A stretch of 36,900 nucleotides of DNA from Alphaproteobacteria bacterium. Its GTDB lineage: Bacteria > Pseudomonadota > Alphaproteobacteria > Rhodobacterales > Rhodobacteraceae. The notes beneath the pieces were generated by a model. That model had not been told where the DNA came from and searched no databases. It worked only from the letters and a program-made list of their open reading frames with translations. Below, in pieces: positions 35,422 through 36,900 of this stretch. The translations under genes and the position numbers were made by a program. The DNA is taken from the NCBI GenBank assembly GCA_016869835.1, contig VGDH01000013.1:1-36900 (forward strand), given 5' to 3'. Position 1 is the stretch's first letter, and the number at the start of each line of letters is the position of its first letter.

Positions 35422-36900
35422 ATGGAAGTCCTTTCCTTTTTGTCCGATGGCATCTTGCTGTCTTTGCAGCCGCTGAACCTTGCGCTTATCGTCGTTGGGG
35501 TGACGGTCGGCCTGTTTATTGGCGCGATGCCGGCGCTCGGCGCCGTAAATGGTGTGGCTATTCTGCTGCCGATCACCTTTTTGGTGCCGCCGGGCTCGGC
35601 CATCATCTTTCTGTCGGCGATCTATTATGGCGCGATCTATGGCGGAGCGATTTCGTCGGTCACCTTGGGTATTCCAGGAGCGTCCACGGCAGTGGCGACA
35701 ACCTTTGATGGACGACCCTTGGCGCTTCAGGGGCGGGCGAGCCTCGCCCTTGTAACAGCGGCTCTGGCCTCGTTTGTCGGTGGGACGGTGGCGACGGTTC
35801 TCCTGACATTGTTCACCCCCGTCTTGGCGACGACCGCCCTGTCTTTTGGCCCGCCCGAGATTTTCGCGCTCATGCTTTTGGCCTTCGCCACCTTTGTCGG
35901 GCTCTGCGGGGATGACATCCCCAAGACGATTTTCTCGATCTGCCTTGGTCTGGTCTTGGCCGCTGTTGGCTTCGACACCATTACGGGCGAGCCGCGCCTG
36001 GTGCTGTTTGACATCGAAGGGTTCATGCGCGGCATCGGCTTTATCGTGCTGGCCATCGGGGTTTATGGCATCGGCGAGATGTTTTGGACAATCGATCAGA
36101 GCCGTGGCGAGGTGACCACAACCAACCCCAAGATGACCATGAAAGGGCTGGTGGCGGATTCGAAAGAGGCGACGCGCAAAGGCTGGCGCGGCACGATGAT
36201 TGGCTCGGCCATCGGGTTCTTTGTCGGCATCTTGCCGGCCGCCGGGGCAACGCCGGGATCGCTGATGTCTTACGGCGTGGCCAAGATGCTGTCGAAAAAG
36301 CCGGAAGAATATGGAAACGGCTGCGTTAACGGGGTGTCGGCTCCGGAATCGGCGAACAATTCGGCCTCGACCGGTGCGATGCTGCCAATGCTGACCTTGG
36401 GTATTCCCGGCTCGCCGACCACGGCCATCCTGCTGGGCGGCATGGTGATCTGGGGCCTTGTGCCGGGACCGCTTCTGTTTGTCGAAGAGACCGAGTTCGT
36501 CTGGGGCCTGATCGGATCGTTCTATATCTCGAACATCGCCGCGCTTGTGATCAACCTTGCCTTTATCCCGGTGTTTGTCTGGATGCTGCGGATGCCCTTC
36601 ACAGTGCTTGCCCCCTTGATCTTCGTGCTGTCGATCATCGGATGCTACGCGGCCTCGCGCAGCATGCATGACCTTTGGTTGATCGTGATCTTTGGGGTCG
36701 CGGCCTTTGTGATGCGCAAGTTCGACTATCCCTTGGCCCCTGCGGTTTTGGCCATCGTGCTGGGTCCCATTGCCGAACCCACCTTGCGCCAGTCGCTCTT
36801 GCTTTCCTCGGGCGATCCGACGATCTTCTTTACCCGTCCCATCGCCGGGCTGATCACGGTCATCGCGATCATCCTGATCCTGTTGCCGGGCCTGAAATAT
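35422..36900 (+). CDS. tctA: Tripartite tricarboxylate transporter large permease (TctA), runs off window
   Basis: 493 codons are open to the window edge with no stop; the family is about 500 residues, so only a few may be missing. The two conserved TctA repeats are visible as VTLGIPGASTAVATTFDG and TLGIPGSPTTAILLGG, with LPAAGATPGSLMSYG and NGVSAPESANNSASTGAM between them. A dozen hydrophobic helices are expected. The start ATG follows CGAGGTC. It forms the channel of the Tct system. Because the TctC gene upstream is broken, the transporter may rely on another Bug-type receptor in the genome. Confidence 0.93.
   Translation, partial: MEVLSFLSDGILLSLQPLNLALIVVGVTVGLFIGAMPALGAVNGVAILLPITFLVPPGSAIIFLSAIYYGAIYGGAISSVTLGIPGASTAVATTFDGRPLALQGRASLALVTAALASFVGGTVATVLLTLFTPVLATTALSFGPPEIFALMLLAFATFVGLCGDDIPKTIFSICLGLVLAAVGFDTITGEPRLVLFDIEGFMRGIGFIVLAIGVYGIGEMFWTIDQSRGEVTTTNPKMTMKGLVADSKEATRKGWRGTMIGSAIGFFVGILPAAGATPGSLMSYGVAKMLSKKPEEYGNGCVNGVSAPESANNSASTGAMLPMLTLGIPGSPTTAILLGGMVIWGLVPGPLLFVEETEFVWGLIGSFYISNIAALVINLAFIPVFVWMLRMPFTVLAPLIFVLSIIGCYAASRSMHDLWLIVIFGVAAFVMRKFDYPLAPAVLAIVLGPIAEPTLRQSLLLSSGDPTIFFTRPIAGLITVIAIILILLPGLKY

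Noticed and set aside
35278-36669. 463-codon open frame on the minus strand
   Set aside because: Antisense to tctA; the composition is extremely rich in Arg, His, Gln and Asp with no domain, as expected for the complement of membrane-protein codons.

Overview
The window looks like a chromosomal accessory region of an alphaproteobacterium, most likely a member of the Rhodobacteraceae. The reasons are GC-rich codon use, tightly overlapping operons, and the mix of ABC, TRAP and tripartite tricarboxylate (Tct) uptake systems, hydantoinase/oxoprolinase genes and xanthine-dehydrogenase-type hydroxylases. I saw no tRNA, rRNA, CRISPR array or phage module.

Region 1 (226-18697) is a large, intact carbohydrate-catabolism locus made of short divergent operons. 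It encodes an ABC sugar importer (ATPase, Tat-exported binding protein, two permeases), two FucU-type sugar mutarotases, two PfkB kinases, an FGGY kinase, an M42-type metallohydrolase, a BtpA/SgcQ-family protein, a sugar isomerase-like protein and a FadR-type GntR regulator. It also holds a set matching the oxidative (non-phosphorylative) L-fucose route: aldo/keto reductase, lactonase, UxaA-family dehydratase, SDR dehydrogenase and FAH-family hydrolase. A palindrome close to CTAACATGTTAG occurs in three divergent promoter regions (2749-2760, 10748-10759, 13498-13517), the last overlapping the regulator's own start. I infer that this is the operator that makes the locus one regulon.

Region 2 (about 18830-28480) is eroded. 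A degenerate IS3-family element runs directly into the 3' end of a TRAP permease gene. Next come a TRIC/UPF0126 gene with an amber codon, an intact hyuA-hyuB pair, and a leftward operon (Ldh-family dehydrogenase with a frameshift, APH-fold kinase, TIM-barrel isomerase). A broken IS5-type transposase closes the region.

Region 3 (28482-36900) carries a three-subunit molybdenum hydroxylase with a MoaD/ThiS-like gene attached, a universal-stress-protein gene with a frameshift, and a tctC-tctB-tctA operon. tctC has an in-frame ochre codon and tctA runs off the window. At least four genes in regions 2 and 3 are interrupted by one-base events, while none in region 1 is.
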